Assembly: GCF_000757605.1 (NCBI RefSeq) | Contig: NZ_JQAK01000001.1 | Coordinates: forward strand, 1,576,627 to 1,640,626 | Length of the DNA: 64,000 nucleotides | Direction of reading: 5' to 3' | Source: Candidatus Paracaedibacter symbiosus | GTDB taxonomy: Bacteria > Pseudomonadota > Alphaproteobacteria > Paracaedibacterales > Paracaedibacteraceae | Part shown: one piece after another, positions 8,686-17,654 of the stretch | Layout of the letters: the number at the start of each line of letters is the position of its first letter | Numbering within the stretch: position 1 is the first letter of the stretch | Notes under the pieces: generated by a model | Told to the model about the DNA's origin: nothing | The model's input: the letters and a program-made list of their open reading frames with translations, nothing else | Database searches by the model: none | Program-made: the position numbers and the translations under genes

Positions 8686-8799
8686 ATGAAAACTTTTATT
8701 ACATTGTTTTCTATTTGGCTAGCCAGCCAAGGTGTTGGAGCAGTTGATAATAAAGTATCTCAGGAACAAACTCTAAGTCGGACTAAGGAAGGTTTTTAG
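8686..8799 (+). CDS. Short secreted peptide or remnant (37 aa)
   Basis: The frame MKTFITLFSIWLASQGVGAV followed by a polar tail looks like a signal peptide with a 17-residue remainder. GAAAGGG lies 9 bases upstream of the ATG. It ends 10 bases before the 3' end of the tRNA-Glu gene on the other strand. It may be a small exported peptide, or the stub of a secreted protein truncated by a nonsense mutation. Confidence 0.35.
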   Translation: MKTFITLFSIWLASQGVGAVDNKVSQEQTLSRTKEGF

Positions 8800-8808
8800 A
8801 GTTTTAAG

Positions 8809-8884
8809 TGGTATCCCCAACGGGATTCGAACCCGTGTTGCCGCCTTGAAAGGGCAGTGTCCTAGGCCTCTAGACGATGGGGAC
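8809..8884 (-). tRNA. tRNA-Glu (anticodon TTC)
   Basis: Read on the minus strand, this 76-base gene folds as a cloverleaf. The acceptor strand GTCCCCA pairs with TGGGGAT (first pair G-U). The anticodon loop is CTTTCAA, giving TTC for Glu. The T arm contains GGTTCGAATCC, and an encoded CCA occupies 8809-8811. The body closely follows the usual bacterial tRNA-Glu. Confidence 0.95.
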
Positions 8885-9076
8885 TTGAGGTAATTTGATC
8901 TTATACATGAGTGGATGAGCTTATGCAACACTTTTTTAAGCATAAAAGCATATTTTTTTAAGCAGGAAAGTATGGTTTTTTTAGAAATGCTACAAAGTGC
9001 GATTGAGCCCCAGTATTTCTTCTGTGAAGAAATGCATTAAAAGAAAGATGCTAGAAAAGGAGAGGAAGAGAATGAA

Positions 9077-9150
9077 TGGAGGCCGGAGCCGGAATCGAAC
9101 CGACGTACAAGGATTTGCAGTCCTCTGCATGACCACTCTGCCATCCGGCC
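9077..9150 (-). tRNA. tRNA-Cys (anticodon GCA)
   Basis: Read on the minus strand, the 74-base cloverleaf has acceptor GGCCGGA/TCCGGCC, an anticodon loop CTGCAAA giving GCA for Cys, a T arm with GGTTCGATTCC, and an encoded CCA at 9077-9079. It lies 193 bases from tRNA-Glu in the same orientation, so the order of transcription is Cys then Glu. Confidence 0.95.
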
Positions 9151-9259
9151 TACTTAATTTAGCTAAATTAAGTTTAAAAACTTAAAAAAGCAGGGTATGA
9201 TCTCTTCTCTTTTTACCGTATAGTACTCTTGAACGCAAAGGTCAAGAGAAGTTACGAGT

Positions 9260-9934
9260 ATGCAAGCAATTATTGGTAAAAAAAATTCCGATGATGTTAT
9301 GAGGAATTTTATTCATGGGCAGCTGAGGCCCAATAAGGTATTAAACCCTGACTTGCTTCAAGCATTTGAGAGTAAGGATCGGGCTGACTTTTTATCACCA
9401 CAATATCACTCTCTTGCTTATATTGATTCCAATTTACAAGCAGGAAATCAGCGTTTTTTTACGTCACCATTGACACTGGCACGGTTAATAAACTTAGTTG
9501 AGGTGAAAGAGTCGGATCGTTGTTTAATTATCGGTGGTCTGACAGGCTATAGTCTAGCGATTCTATCGCAGCTTGCCTCCACGGTTTTTTCTCTTGAGCA
9601 AGATCAGGATTTTGTCCAGATGATACGGGATAATTTTAAGGAGAAGCCTGACTATTTGTCGCGGATTCAGCAGGGAACTCTGACGGATGGTTGGCCAGAG
9701 AAAGCGCCCTTCAATTTTATTTTAATTGAAGGAGGGGTTGAAACTATTCCGCAAAAGGTGTTTGATCAATTATCAGAGGGTGGTTCTGTGGTTGCCGTAT
9801 ATAACAAGAATCATTTAATGGGAAGCGGATGCATTTGGCGTAAGAACAATGGGGCTATCACATCTACTTGTGTATTTGATGCCTATGTCCCGACGTTGGC
9901 TGGGTTTGCTAGTCCTAAGACATTTTCTTTATAG
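9260..9934 (+). CDS. Protein-L-isoaspartate O-methyltransferase-like protein
   Basis: The 224-residue protein has the layout of the alphaproteobacterial PIMT-like proteins encoded next to tolC. RNFIHGQLRPNKVLNPDLL at residues 15-33 matches the usual MVDGQVRPN-type start, followed by FLSPQY and the Rossmann segment CLIIGGLTGYSLAILSQLA around residue 90. The canonical S-adenosylmethionine loop (GxGxGY) is changed to GGLTGYS, so activity is uncertain. It may repair isoaspartyl residues or have another role. The stop overlaps the start of the rhodanese gene by one base, so the two are coupled, with tolC right behind. An internal ATG at 9299 would also fit the family start. Confidence 0.75.
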   Translation: MQAIIGKKNSDDVMRNFIHGQLRPNKVLNPDLLQAFESKDRADFLSPQYHSLAYIDSNLQAGNQRFFTSPLTLARLINLVEVKESDRCLIIGGLTGYSLAILSQLASTVFSLEQDQDFVQMIRDNFKEKPDYLSRIQQGTLTDGWPEKAPFNFILIEGGVETIPQKVFDQLSEGGSVVAVYNKNHLMGSGCIWRKNNGAITSTCVFDAYVPTLAGFASPKTFSL

Positions 9935-10266
9935 TGAGGTTGAGCGTGGTTCAAGAAATTTCTCCCCAAGATCTGCAATTGATGTTGAGTGAAAGCCAGG
10001 ATTATGTGCTATTAGATGTTCGTCAACCATGGGAATTTAAGATTTGCCACTTGCCGAATAGCCTCAACATTCCCTTAAATGATTTAGATAAACTCACTAC
10101 CCAATTGCCAGATGACAAAGAGATTGTTACTATCTGTCATCATGGAGTAAGAAGTAAGCAGGCAGCGATTCTCCTTGGACAATGTGGCTATCCTAAGGCT
10201 GTGAGTCTACAAGGTGGTGTCGATGCCTGGGCACGGGACATAAACCCAACAATGGAGCGTTACTAG
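9934..10266 (+). CDS. Rhodanese-domain protein
   Basis: A single rhodanese domain in 110 residues. LLDVRQPWEFKICHLPNSLNIPL at residues 26-48 is the substrate-side motif, and ICHHGVRSKQAA around residues 70-81 is the active-site loop with the sulfur-accepting Cys. GGVDAWA closes the domain. Family members move sulfane sulfur or act as sulfur-carrier or regulatory domains. The acceptor is unknown here. The GTG start overlaps the stop of the PIMT-like gene by one base, and the gene ends one base before the tolC start, so the three genes form an operon. Confidence 0.9.
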   Translation: MRLSVVQEISPQDLQLMLSESQDYVLLDVRQPWEFKICHLPNSLNIPLNDLDKLTTQLPDDKEIVTICHHGVRSKQAAILLGQCGYPKAVSLQGGVDAWARDINPTMERY

Positions 10267-10267
10267 G

Positions 10268-11869
10268 ATGATGCCTCTCAACCAACAAAAAACAATATTT
10301 TATAAGACATTAACTCTTTTTTTGACGTCAACTGTTCTAAGTGGGGCTGCTTTGGCTGTACCTGCGAAGAAACAGGACAAGCCCATTGCGAAAACCGCAG
10401 AAGCTGACACTACCAAAGAGGACAAGCCAATTGCGAAAACTGCAGAAGTTGACGCTACCAAAGAGGACAAGATAAAAGCTGCACCATTGGTGACCTTTGC
10501 CACAATTGCAGCCAGGAGCGGGGAGCTTTTGGGAGTTTCAAAGGCCAACCAGTTCCAGGATAGCATTGTGAAAGCAATGGAATCAGCTTACAAAACAAAT
10601 CCAGATATTTTGGCTCAACGTGCTGCGGTACGTTCAGCTGATGAAAATGTCGTGCAGGCAAAAGCTGGCTGGCGGCCAAGTTTAGTAGCGACGGGATCAG
10701 TTGGGTATACAAAAACTTATTCGAAGGGGAAAACAGGCACGCGTCCTGTTCAGGGTAGTGAAACGCAAACTGCCCAGCTACAATTAACACAAAACCTATT
10801 TAATGGCGGGGCAACCACGGCTCAGATTGCTGGTGCTATAGCGGATATTAAGGCGCAACGTGCTCTTCTTATAGAAACAGAGCAAGGGACTTTGTTTGCA
10901 GCTGTTCAAGCCTATCTAGGATTGATCACTCAATTAGCGCAATTGGAAGTACTGCGCGCGAATGAAAACTTCCTCAAAGTAACCTTACAATCAACACAAG
11001 ATAAATTTAACGTGGGAGAAGAAACCCGGACCAGCGTTGCCCAAGCTGAAGCTCAGTATGCGGAGGCGACAGCTAAACGTCAGTCCGCTGAAGCGAACCT
11101 TGCTGCCAAAGTCGCAACCTATGAGCAAGTGGTTGGTCGTGTCCCTGGCAAACTTGAAAAGCCAGAAGTACCAAAGGGATTACCAAAAACGGTGAAAGAG
11201 GCGCTGGATCGGGCCAGGTTAAATAACCCCACAGTCCTCAAAAGCCAGTTTGCTGAAATTGCTGCTCGCCGAAAAGTCGACCAAATTAATGGAGGGTTGT
11301 TGCCAAGCCTCGATGTGCAAGGGACGTCGGGTCCAACAAAAAATAGAACGTCCGGGGGATTGGTTGGAGTTCCTGAAGGAGGTAACGTAGTGAGCAATGA
11401 AACTACCATTAATCATGCAGTTACCTTAAATCTAAAAATTCCTTTATATGAAGCCGGGACCACCCGTTCGCAAAAGCGTCAGGCGATTCAGACTGCGGAA
11501 CAAAACCGAATCCAAATTGAAACAGCACGGCGAAGGATTGAACAATTGTTGATTCAGATCTATCAGACTTTTGTCGCTGCTCGCGATAATATTCCTTACT
11601 ATGAACAACAGGTACGAGCGAATGAGATCAGCGTTGAAGGGACAAAGCAGGAAATGTTGGTCGGTTCCAAGATCTTGCTTGACGTTTTGAATGCCCAAAA
11701 CCAATTGCTCAATGCACAGTTGGCTCTGGTTCAAGCTGAGCAAAGCTTGTATGAATCTGCCTATCAGATTTTGGTATTGATGGGAATGTTAACAGCACAG
11801 TATATGCAACTACAGGTTGAACATTACGACCCCACGTTGCATTATAGGGAAATTAGAAGCTCTTTGTAA
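10268..11869 (+). CDS. tolC: TolC-family outer-membrane efflux channel
   Basis: This 533-residue protein is an outer-membrane factor for type I secretion or RND efflux. A signal peptide (residues 8-30, ending GAALAVPA) precedes a Lys/Ala/Glu-rich linker with two near-identical 15-residue repeats. The TolC fold begins at about residue 95 with NPDILAQRAAVRSADENVVQAKAGWRP. The duplicated helix-strand pattern is clear: QLTQNLFNGG and LNLKIPLYEAG are equivalent strand ends, and FNVGEETRTSVAQAEA and MLVGSKILLDVLNAQNQLL the matching helix turns. A pcm-like/rhodanese pair is upstream, a strong terminator downstream, and popZ follows. It could pair with the RND pump at 19505-23837, which has no channel gene of its own. 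Confidence 0.92.
   Translation: MMPLNQQKTIFYKTLTLFLTSTVLSGAALAVPAKKQDKPIAKTAEADTTKEDKPIAKTAEVDATKEDKIKAAPLVTFATIAARSGELLGVSKANQFQDSIVKAMESAYKTNPDILAQRAAVRSADENVVQAKAGWRPSLVATGSVGYTKTYSKGKTGTRPVQGSETQTAQLQLTQNLFNGGATTAQIAGAIADIKAQRALLIETEQGTLFAAVQAYLGLITQLAQLEVLRANENFLKVTLQSTQDKFNVGEETRTSVAQAEAQYAEATAKRQSAEANLAAKVATYEQVVGRVPGKLEKPEVPKGLPKTVKEALDRARLNNPTVLKSQFAEIAARRKVDQINGGLLPSLDVQGTSGPTKNRTSGGLVGVPEGGNVVSNETTINHAVTLNLKIPLYEAGTTRSQKRQAIQTAEQNRIQIETARRRIEQLLIQIYQTFVAARDNIPYYEQQVRANEISVEGTKQEMLVGSKILLDVLNAQNQLLNAQLALVQAEQSLYESAYQILVLMGMLTAQYMQLQVEHYDPTLHYREIRSSL
10373..10462 (+). repeat. Two 45-bp tandem repeats inside tolC
   Basis: Two adjacent 45-base units (10373-10417 and 10418-10462) code for QDKPIAKTAEADTTK and EDKPIAKTAEVDATK. 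A partial third begins EDKIK. They lie in the linker between signal peptide and channel fold, where length change should be harmless. Confidence 0.85.
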
Positions 11870-11883
11870 GTGTGATAGAGAGG

Positions 11884-11913
11884 GCGGGGTTAAAACCATA
11901 ACCTCGCTTTTTT
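11884..11913 (+). terminator. Terminator of the pcm-like/rhodanese/tolC operon
   Basis: GCGGGGTTA (11884-11892) pairs with TAACCTCGC (11899-11907), including one G-U pair and a 6-base loop. Six T follow. Confidence 0.9.
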
Positions 11914-12007
11914 ATCTTGGCGTCAACTATAGTTAAAAAACTATTCCATTCACTTTTTAATCAGAGTATTTTGAAACTAAAAGTCTATAAAGCCAAAGGA
12001 ATGAATA

Positions 12008-12622
12008 ATGGTGTTAGGTTGGGGAAAAAAAACTGTGACAAAGCATGATGACGAAGAAGATATGACAATGGACGAAATTTTAGCCTCGATTCGTCGGTAT
12101 GTCACAGAAGATCAAAACGCGCCACGCGAAATACCTGAGACTCGACGGTCCATTTTCAAAGAGCAGCCTGAACTGCTGTCAGCTCGTTCACCTGTTGCGG
12201 AACAATCAACCGCTAAGGGGGACGATTATAATTCACCATATGTCCCGCCAGAAATGGTGCGTGAACAACAAGAAATACCCCGTACACCTGCTTTTGAGAG
12301 GGCAGAAACAACTTTTACCTCAGAGCCACACAGTGTGCCGCATCCCGAAATAAAAGAGCCTCATCCGCAACCACAATACCATGCTGAAACGGAAAGTGGC
12401 GTGAGTTCTGAATCAACGATTTCAGCGGCAGCAATGGCTCTCTCAAAGTTGGCAGAAGTTAAAGGCGAACAACAAATGCTGGGTGCTTTAACCCTTGATA
12501 CGTTGATTTCAAATTTGGCTCGACCAATGATTAAAGAATGGTTAGATCAACATCTTGCGCAAATTGTTGAAGCAATGGTGGAACGGGAAATTGAGCGAAT
12601 TCGTAATTATTCATCGAAATAA
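12008..12622 (+). CDS. popZ: Polar organizing protein PopZ (DUF2497)
   Basis: The 204-residue protein has the three-part PopZ layout. The N-terminal helix DMTMDEILASIRRYVTED (residues 18-35) is the partner-binding motif. A long Pro/Glu-rich disordered linker (about 36-130) follows. The C-terminal oligomerisation helices are TLDTLISNLARPMIKEWLDQHLAQIVEAMVEREIERI (about 160-198). PopZ forms a polymeric hub at the cell pole that binds ParB and anchors the chromosome origin in Caulobacter. The ATG at 12008 has AAAGGA about 8 bases upstream. Gene order tolC then popZ is the usual alphaproteobacterial one. Another polarity gene, mipZ, lies at 32524. Confidence 0.9.
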   Translation: MVLGWGKKTVTKHDDEEDMTMDEILASIRRYVTEDQNAPREIPETRRSIFKEQPELLSARSPVAEQSTAKGDDYNSPYVPPEMVREQQEIPRTPAFERAETTFTSEPHSVPHPEIKEPHPQPQYHAETESGVSSESTISAAAMALSKLAEVKGEQQMLGALTLDTLISNLARPMIKEWLDQHLAQIVEAMVEREIERIRNYSSK

Positions 12623-12650
12623 TTAAATTTGAGAGGTGAGCAGTATATAA

Positions 12651-13598
12651 ATGCGGTCAGAACTATATCCAGCCATTGAGCCTCATCGTACAGGTTACCT
12701 CAAACTTGACGATCTCCATGACATGTATTGGGAGGAGTGCGGCAATCCAAATGGGGTGCCTGTTGTCTTTATTCATGGAGGTCCGGGGGCTGGGGCAGAC
12801 GCTTCGGCGCGGCGATTTTTTGACCCGGATTATTATCGGATTGTGGTCTATGATCAACGCGGCGCGGGACGATCTAACCCTTTGGGGGAGACGCGTGAGA
12901 ACACAACGCCACATTTGATTGCTGACTTGGAAAAACTTCGCACCTTGTTAGGGATGGACCGTTGGATTGTTTTTGGAGGCTCGTGGGGCTCAACTTTGGG
13001 GATTGCCTATGCGGAACATCACCCAGATCGGTGCTTAGGGCTTATTTTACGCGGTATTTTTCTGTGTCGACGTGAAGAAATCGACTGGTTTATGTATGGC
13101 ATGAAGACGATTTTTCCTGAAGAATGGCGGACTTTTTCTGAGTTTATTTGTGAATCTGAGCGAGATAATTTAGCAGCAGCTTATCACAAGCTGTTGATGA
13201 GTACGGACCGTGAGGTTTATATGCCGGCAGCTCTTTCGTGGAGTCGGTATGAAGGCGCGTGTGCGACACTGATGCCCAGTCCTGAAACAGTTACGACGTT
13301 TTTGGATGACACTGTAGCCCTGGGATTGGCACGGATGGAATCGTATTATTTTACCAATAACATCTTTTTGCCAGACAATTTTCTGTTTGAGAATTTATAT
13401 CTTATTCGCCATATTCCGACAATTATTGTGCAAGGGCGTTATGATATTGTCTGCCCAATTATCACGGCAGATCTCGTCGCAAAAGAGTTGCCCGAGGCAG
13501 ATTACCGCATTGTCCCGAATGCAGGCCATTCAGCCAGTGAGCCTGCTTTGTGCGCGGAGCTGGTTCGTGCATGTGAAGCCTTTAAAAGTTTGGGGTGA
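12651..13598 (+). CDS. pip: Proline iminopeptidase
   Basis: An alpha/beta-hydrolase of 315 residues in peptidase family S33, which removes N-terminal proline from peptides in the cytoplasm. The oxyanion-hole motif VVFIHGGPGAG is at about residue 38, the family signature DQRGAGRSNP at about 69, and the nucleophile elbow GGSWGSTL with the catalytic Ser near 110. The C-terminal catalytic His is in NAGHSASEP. A GAGAGGTGAG tract upstream serves as ribosome binding site. The stop codon lies close to the start of nth (6 bases to the preferred ATG), so the two are probably co-transcribed, with popZ 28 bases upstream. Confidence 0.93.
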   Translation: MRSELYPAIEPHRTGYLKLDDLHDMYWEECGNPNGVPVVFIHGGPGAGADASARRFFDPDYYRIVVYDQRGAGRSNPLGETRENTTPHLIADLEKLRTLLGMDRWIVFGGSWGSTLGIAYAEHHPDRCLGLILRGIFLCRREEIDWFMYGMKTIFPEEWRTFSEFICESERDNLAAAYHKLLMSTDREVYMPAALSWSRYEGACATLMPSPETVTTFLDDTVALGLARMESYYFTNNIFLPDNFLFENLYLIRHIPTIIVQGRYDIVCPIITADLVAKELPEADYRIVPNAGHSASEPALCAELVRACEAFKSLG

Positions 13599-13603
13599 CT
13601 ACT

Positions 13604-14242
13604 ATGAATGATACTCAACGACTGGAAGCTTTTAACCGATTGGCAGCAACGATGCCAAATCCAAAAACGGAGCTAAATTATACCAATCCGTATACTCTTT
13701 TGGTGGCGGTAACGTTATCAGCGCAAGCTACTGATGTTGGAGTCAATAAGGCAACGAAGGCACTTTTTGAGGTAGTCCACACGCCGGAAGATATGGTGAA
13801 GCTTGGGCTAGATGGTCTTGTTTCTTATATAAAAACGATTGGTTTGCATAATGCCAAAGCAAAAAATCTGATGGAGGCCGCGCGGATTTTAGTGACGCAG
13901 TTTGACGGAAAGGTGCCAGTAACACGCGAGCAATTAGAGCAATTGCCAGGCGTAGGGCGCAAGACCGCAAACGTGGTCTTGAATGTGGCTTTTCATCAGC
14001 CGACTATTGCGGTGGATACTCATATTTTTCGCGTCTGTAATCGAACCGGCATTGCGCCTGGCAAAACGCCTCTCGAGGTTGAGTTAAAATTGGAAAAAGT
14101 TGTACCAGAGCATTATAAAATGGATATCCATCACTGGTTGATCTTACATGGACGATATGTTTGTAAAGCGAGGGTGCCTGAGTGTTATCGGTGTGTGCTG
14201 GCGGATTTATGTGATTATAACCTTGCAAAATTGGCAAATTAA
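13604..14242 (+). CDS. nth: Endonuclease III
   Basis: This is a DNA glycosylase/AP lyase for oxidised pyrimidines in base excision repair. The helix-hairpin-helix LPGVGRKTANVVLNVAF carries the catalytic Lys, and AVDTHIFRVCNR has the catalytic Asp. The 4Fe-4S ligands follow the spacing C-x6-C-x2-C-x5-C near the C-terminus (CKARVPECYRCVLADLC). I place the start at the ATG at 13604 (MNDTQ), which leaves 212 residues, the usual length. A GTG at 13595 in the same frame overlaps the pip stop and is an alternative. Confidence 0.95.
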   Translation: MNDTQRLEAFNRLAATMPNPKTELNYTNPYTLLVAVTLSAQATDVGVNKATKALFEVVHTPEDMVKLGLDGLVSYIKTIGLHNAKAKNLMEAARILVTQFDGKVPVTREQLEQLPGVGRKTANVVLNVAFHQPTIAVDTHIFRVCNRTGIAPGKTPLEVELKLEKVVPEHYKMDIHHWLILHGRYVCKARVPECYRCVLADLCDYNLAKLAN

Positions 14243-14482
14243 AGCAATTCGCCCATATTTTGTGCACAAAATCTAAGAATCAGGTTGTATAATTTTAAAG
14301 CAATAGCATATATTTAGTAGACTAAAGAACATAGTGTTGCGAATTTATCTTCTGGTGGCCCCGGGGAGGGGATAATAGCGAGGTAAATACGCTCAATTCT
14401 TAAAGAGTTGAATTAATAATAGAAAACTTGCAACATTTCGTTTTATAAAGACTTTAAGCTCATTTAACAGGAATATGGATTA

Positions 14483-16306
14483 ATGACCACGATTCGTAAC
14501 ATCGCCATTATTGCTCACGTTGACCACGGGAAAACAACCCTTGTGGATACAATGCTGAAGCAAAGTGGTACTTTTAGGCAAAATCAACAAGTAGCTGAAC
14601 GCGTAATGGATTCCAATGATTTGGAACGTGAACGCGGCATTACCATTTTGGCGAAGTGTACATCGTTGGTTTGGAATGACACTCGGATTAACATCGTTGA
14701 TACCCCAGGCCACGCAGATTTTGGTGGTGAAGTTGAGCGTATTCTTTCCATGGTTGATGGAGTTGTCTTATTGGTAGACGCGGCTGAAGGCCCGATGCCC
14801 CAAACAAAGTTCGTGCTTGGAAAGGCATTAAAGTTGGGCTTGCGTCCGATCGTTGTAATTAACAAGATTGACCGTGCTGACGGGCGGCCTGATGAAGTTT
14901 TGGACGAGATTTTTGAGTTGTTCTTGGCGTTGGATGCTAATGATGAGCAGCTGGATTTTCCTGTTGTTTATGCATCTGGCCGTGGCGGTTGGGCGGCTAT
15001 GGATATGGCGCATGAGAAAAAAGACATTACTCCCCTGTATGATTTGATCGTCAATCACGTGCCCGCACCAACAGCTGATGCAACGCAACCGTTCTCCATG
15101 TTGGTGACAACCCGCGAATATGACTCTTATCTTGGCCGTGTCCTCACCGGTCGTATTCAAACGGGTGTGGCTAAGCTTAATATGGCGGTTAAAGTGATGA
15201 ACCGTGAAGGGCAAGTCATTGAGACAGGACGTATTAGCAAGTTGTTATCCTTCCGGGGATTGGAACGCACACCAATTGAAACTGCAGAAGCAGGTGACAT
15301 TGTGGCGATTGCTGGTTTGCAAGAAGCAACCGTGGCAGATACGATTGCCGTGCCAGAACTTGATGTTCCTTTGCCTGCACAACCGATTGACCCACCGACG
15401 TTGGCAATGACATTCTCCATCAATGACTCACCGTTGGCTGGTCGTGAAGGGACAAAGCTTACCTCACGGATGGTGCGTGACCGTTTGATGCGTGAAGCTG
15501 AAGGTAACGTGGCGATCCGTATCACTGAAACGGAAGATAAAGATGCCTTTGAAGTGGCTGGCCGGGGTGAATTGCAGTTGGGCGTTTTAATTGAAACGAT
15601 GCGTCGTGAAGGGTTTGAACTTTCCATCAGTCGCCCCCGCGTGTTGTATCGTAAAGATGAGACAACTGGTGAACGCCTTGAACCTATTGAAGAAGTTCAG
15701 ATTGACGTGGATGAAGAATTTGTTGGCTCTGTGGTTGATTCCATGAACCAACGTAAATCAGAAATGATTGATATGCGTCCTTCAGGCGGCGGTAAGACCC
15801 GTATTATCTTTTTAGCGCCTTCTAGAGGCTTGATTGGATATCACGGTCAATTCTTAACCGAAACCCGCGGAACTGGGATTATGAGCCGTGTTTTCCACAA
15901 TTATGGGCCTTATCGTGGTGCTGTTGAAGGTCGCCGTAATGGTGTGTTAATTTCTAATGGGGATGGCGAAGCGGTCGCTTATGCATTGAATGCGTTGGAA
16001 GAAAGAGGAACACTCTTTGTTGCTCCGGGTGCCCAGCTTTATATGGGAATGATTGTTGGGGAAAATAGCCGCGATAATGACCTCGAAGTCAATCCGTTGA
16101 AGGCAAAACAGCTCACTAACTTCCGTGCCTCAGGAAAAGAAGAAGCGATTCGTTTGACGCCCCCAAAGCTGATGACATTAGAGCAAGCGATCTCTTATAT
16201 CCAAGATGATGAACGCGTTGAAGTGACACCAAAAAATATTCGTATCCGTAAGGCGTTTCTTTGCCCGAATGAACGTAAACGCGCCGAACGTAGTGCAAAA
16301 AATTAA
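14483..16306 (+). CDS. typA: Translational GTPase TypA/BipA
   Basis: A ribosome-associated GTPase of 607 residues, complete against the family. G1 [10 protein letters not shown] is at about residue 11, the switch region RGIT at about 54, G3 [15 protein letters not shown]4 [10 protein letters not shown] and G5 YASGRGGWA. These are followed by EF-Tu-like domain 2, EF-G-like domains 3 and 5 and the BipA-specific C-terminal domain with the loop [13 protein letters not shown]. BipA works in ribosome assembly and stress or cold adaptation. It is a single gene with a strong terminator, 240 bases after nth; no clear promoter is read in that spacer. Confidence 0.97.
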   Translation: MTTIRNIAIIAHVDHGKTTLVDTMLKQSGTFRQNQQVAERVMDSNDLERERGITILAKCTSLVWNDTRINIVDTPGHADFGGEVERILSMVDGVVLLVDAAEGPMPQTKFVLGKALKLGLRPIVVINKIDRADGRPDEVLDEIFELFLALDANDEQLDFPVVYASGRGGWAAMDMAHEKKDITPLYDLIVNHVPAPTADATQPFSMLVTTREYDSYLGRVLTGRIQTGVAKLNMAVKVMNREGQVIETGRISKLLSFRGLERTPIETAEAGDIVAIAGLQEATVADTIAVPELDVPLPAQPIDPPTLAMTFSINDSPLAGREGTKLTSRMVRDRLMREAEGNVAIRITETEDKDAFEVAGRGELQLGVLIETMRREGFELSISRPRVLYRKDETTGERLEPIEEVQIDVDEEFVGSVVDSMNQRKSEMIDMRPSGGGKTRIIFLAPSRGLIGYHGQFLTETRGTGIMSRVFHNYGPYRGAVEGRRNGVLISNGDGEAVAYALNALEERGTLFVAPGAQLYMGMIVGENSRDNDLEVNPLKAKQLTNFRASGKEEAIRLTPPKLMTLEQAISYIQDDERVEVTPKNIRIRKAFLCPNERKRAERSAKN

Positions 16307-16384
16307 AGTATTATCGGTTTATGGCGTAGGAGAGTAGAGGCTTTTCTCCCTTTCCTGTTCTATGATCCGAGGAAATTACTATAT

Positions 16385-16412
16385 AAAAGCCCTCTTTGTA
16401 GAGGGCTTTTTT
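16385..16412 (+). terminator. Terminator downstream of typA
   Basis: AAAAGCCCTC and GAGGGCTTTT form a perfect stem with a 6-base loop, ending in a run of six T. The A run on the other side lets it work for minus-strand transcription as well. Confidence 0.9.
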
Positions 16413-16449
16413 GTGTTGTGTTAATCTTTTTTCTTACTTTTAATGAAGA

Positions 16450-16788
16450 TATCCATCTGCAATTCACGCGCATATAACCGTATTGATTATTCTCCATAGG
16501 AATTTTAACCAAAATACAATTTCCTTGTCCTACCGCATGAACAATAATCTAGATAGCGTCTTGTATTGCATGAGAGGTGGAAGGACCTGCTTTAGAAGTC
16601 TCAGCACCAGTTCTTGCGGCCTGAGTAAAAATCGTGGCGTTAGGACTAAAGGTTTGTTATGGAAAGGATGGTTTTGGTTTGCTACTGATTTTATTTGGTA
16701 TTAGATTTGAGCTATCAGTCGCATTACTATCCACGCTGCCACATATTAAAGAAAAGAGGAGAGTAATATACAGAAGTAATCTAGACAT
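16450..16788 (-). pseudogene. Decayed secreted protein, possibly a metallo-beta-lactamase-fold start
   Basis: Reading the minus strand from the ATG at 16786-16788, one frame gives a signal peptide (MSRLLLYITLLFSLICGSV). A TAA stop follows after about 43 codons, then 35 Ser/Thr/Ala-rich codons and a TAG. The same frame continues as IVHAVGQGNCILVKIP and YGYMRVNC. The latter strongly resembles the first strands of metallo-beta-lactamase-fold hydrolases (V-x-VGQGN-xI-LV). Two in-frame stops and no continuation beyond about 16430 show that it is broken. The family call is tentative. This explains most of the 454-base space between the typA terminator and the HIT gene. Confidence 0.45.
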
Positions 16789-16866
16789 GGGGGAAGAAGC
16801 TTTGCGACCATATGAGCAAAGAATACTCAAAACTCTTTAAAGAAAGATTAATCCTATAGGGGGGAA

Positions 16867-17271
16867 TCAATCGATAGTTGTAAATGCTGCTTTTAATTGA
16901 GCAATAAGTTCGTTTTGTTTGGAAGGCGGATAGGCTTCACTGACGGTATTCCACACAGGGTATGGCCAGGTAGAGTCGTTGTCAAAGCGGGCGATAATGT
17001 GAACGTGTAATTGCGACACGACGTTTCCAAGGCTGGCAACATTAAGCTTGTGGGGGCTGAAGAGGGAGCGCATCACGTGACTTGCAAGGGCAATTTCCTG
17101 CATGAGGAGTTGCTGTTCAACCATGTTCAGATCAATAATCTCAACAATGTCATTGCCTTTTGGGATCAGTAAAATCCAGGGGAAGGCCGCATTGTGACTC
17201 AGGCGCACCTGACATAGCTCCAAATCTATAATAAAGGAGGAGCTTGCTTCTAAACGTGGATCAAGCCACAT
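16867..17271 (-). CDS. HIT-family nucleotide-binding hydrolase
   Basis: A 134-residue HIT protein. NVVSQLHVHIIARF (about residues 83-96) is the histidine-triad region, with the first His replaced by Gln as in the bacterial NVVPQLHIHI-type subgroup. LIPKGNDIVEIIDLN is the matching N-terminal strand. HIT proteins hydrolyse or transfer nucleotides from phosphoramidates and dinucleotides, but the physiological substrate is not known for this subgroup. Its ATG overlaps the stop of the upstream ferredoxin gene by one base (TAATG), so the two are translationally coupled. It is the last gene of a minus-strand run beginning at hldD. Confidence 0.88.
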   Translation of the reverse strand: MWLDPRLEASSSFIIDLELCQVRLSHNAAFPWILLIPKGNDIVEIIDLNMVEQQLLMQEIALASHVMRSLFSPHKLNVASLGNVVSQLHVHIIARFDNDSTWPYPVWNTVSEAYPPSKQNELIAQLKAAFTTID

Positions 17272-17624
17272 TAAGGTTGGTTTCTTTCTAAAAATTGGTC
17301 AAAGAGGAGTGTTGTTGCGGCGTCAATATCTTTTTCGTGTAATAGATAAAATTGCGCTTGTGTGTTCCCAGGTAGGGCGTCAATATGACCAATGGCGATC
17401 GCATCAATAGGGCAAATGTTCATGCAGCTGGTCGTAATGACCCGCGCTGTTCCGGGTTTTAAGCTTTCTCTGATCTTAAGCTTTAGGCTTTTTTGTAAAA
17501 GCGAAGAGGGGTTTTCCTGGTCAGCTTGGATCTGCTTTTTGCCACATTTTTCACAAATAAGCAGTAATGTTTCAACAGGAGGAGCCGTTTTTGTGAATGT
17601 TTTTTCTAAGGATAGTTTTGTCAA
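17271..17624 (-). CDS. Thioredoxin-like [2Fe-2S] ferredoxin-type protein
   Basis: The 117-residue protein has four cysteines in a two-pair layout: CEKCGKK (Cys24, Cys27) and SCMNICP (Cys67, Cys71). IDAIAIGHIDA follows. This is the pattern of small thioredoxin-fold ferredoxins that bind one 2Fe-2S cluster. An electron-transfer or metal-binding role is expected; the partner is unknown. The start is a TTG at 17622-17624 with AAAGGAA about 8 bases upstream and no better ATG nearby. Its stop overlaps the HIT start, and the transpeptidase stop lies about 30 bases upstream. Confidence 0.7.
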   Translation of the reverse strand: MTKLSLEKTFTKTAPPVETLLLICEKCGKKQIQADQENPSSLLQKSLKLKIRESLKPGTARVITTSCMNICPIDAIAIGHIDALPGNTQAQFYLLHEKDIDAATTLLFDQFLERNQP

Positions 17625-17654
17625 CTTTATTTCCTTTCTTAGCTCATCAAGCTT

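Noticed and set aside
14257-14272. A 16-bp perfect palindrome (ATTTTGTGCACAAAAT) after nth
   Set aside because: It has no loop, no T run and no second copy nearby. It could be an operator, but nothing in the sequence links it to a regulator.
15157-15627. A 156-codon open frame on the minus strand inside typA
   Set aside because: It is antisense to a highly conserved GTPase gene, with no start signal or recognisable motif.
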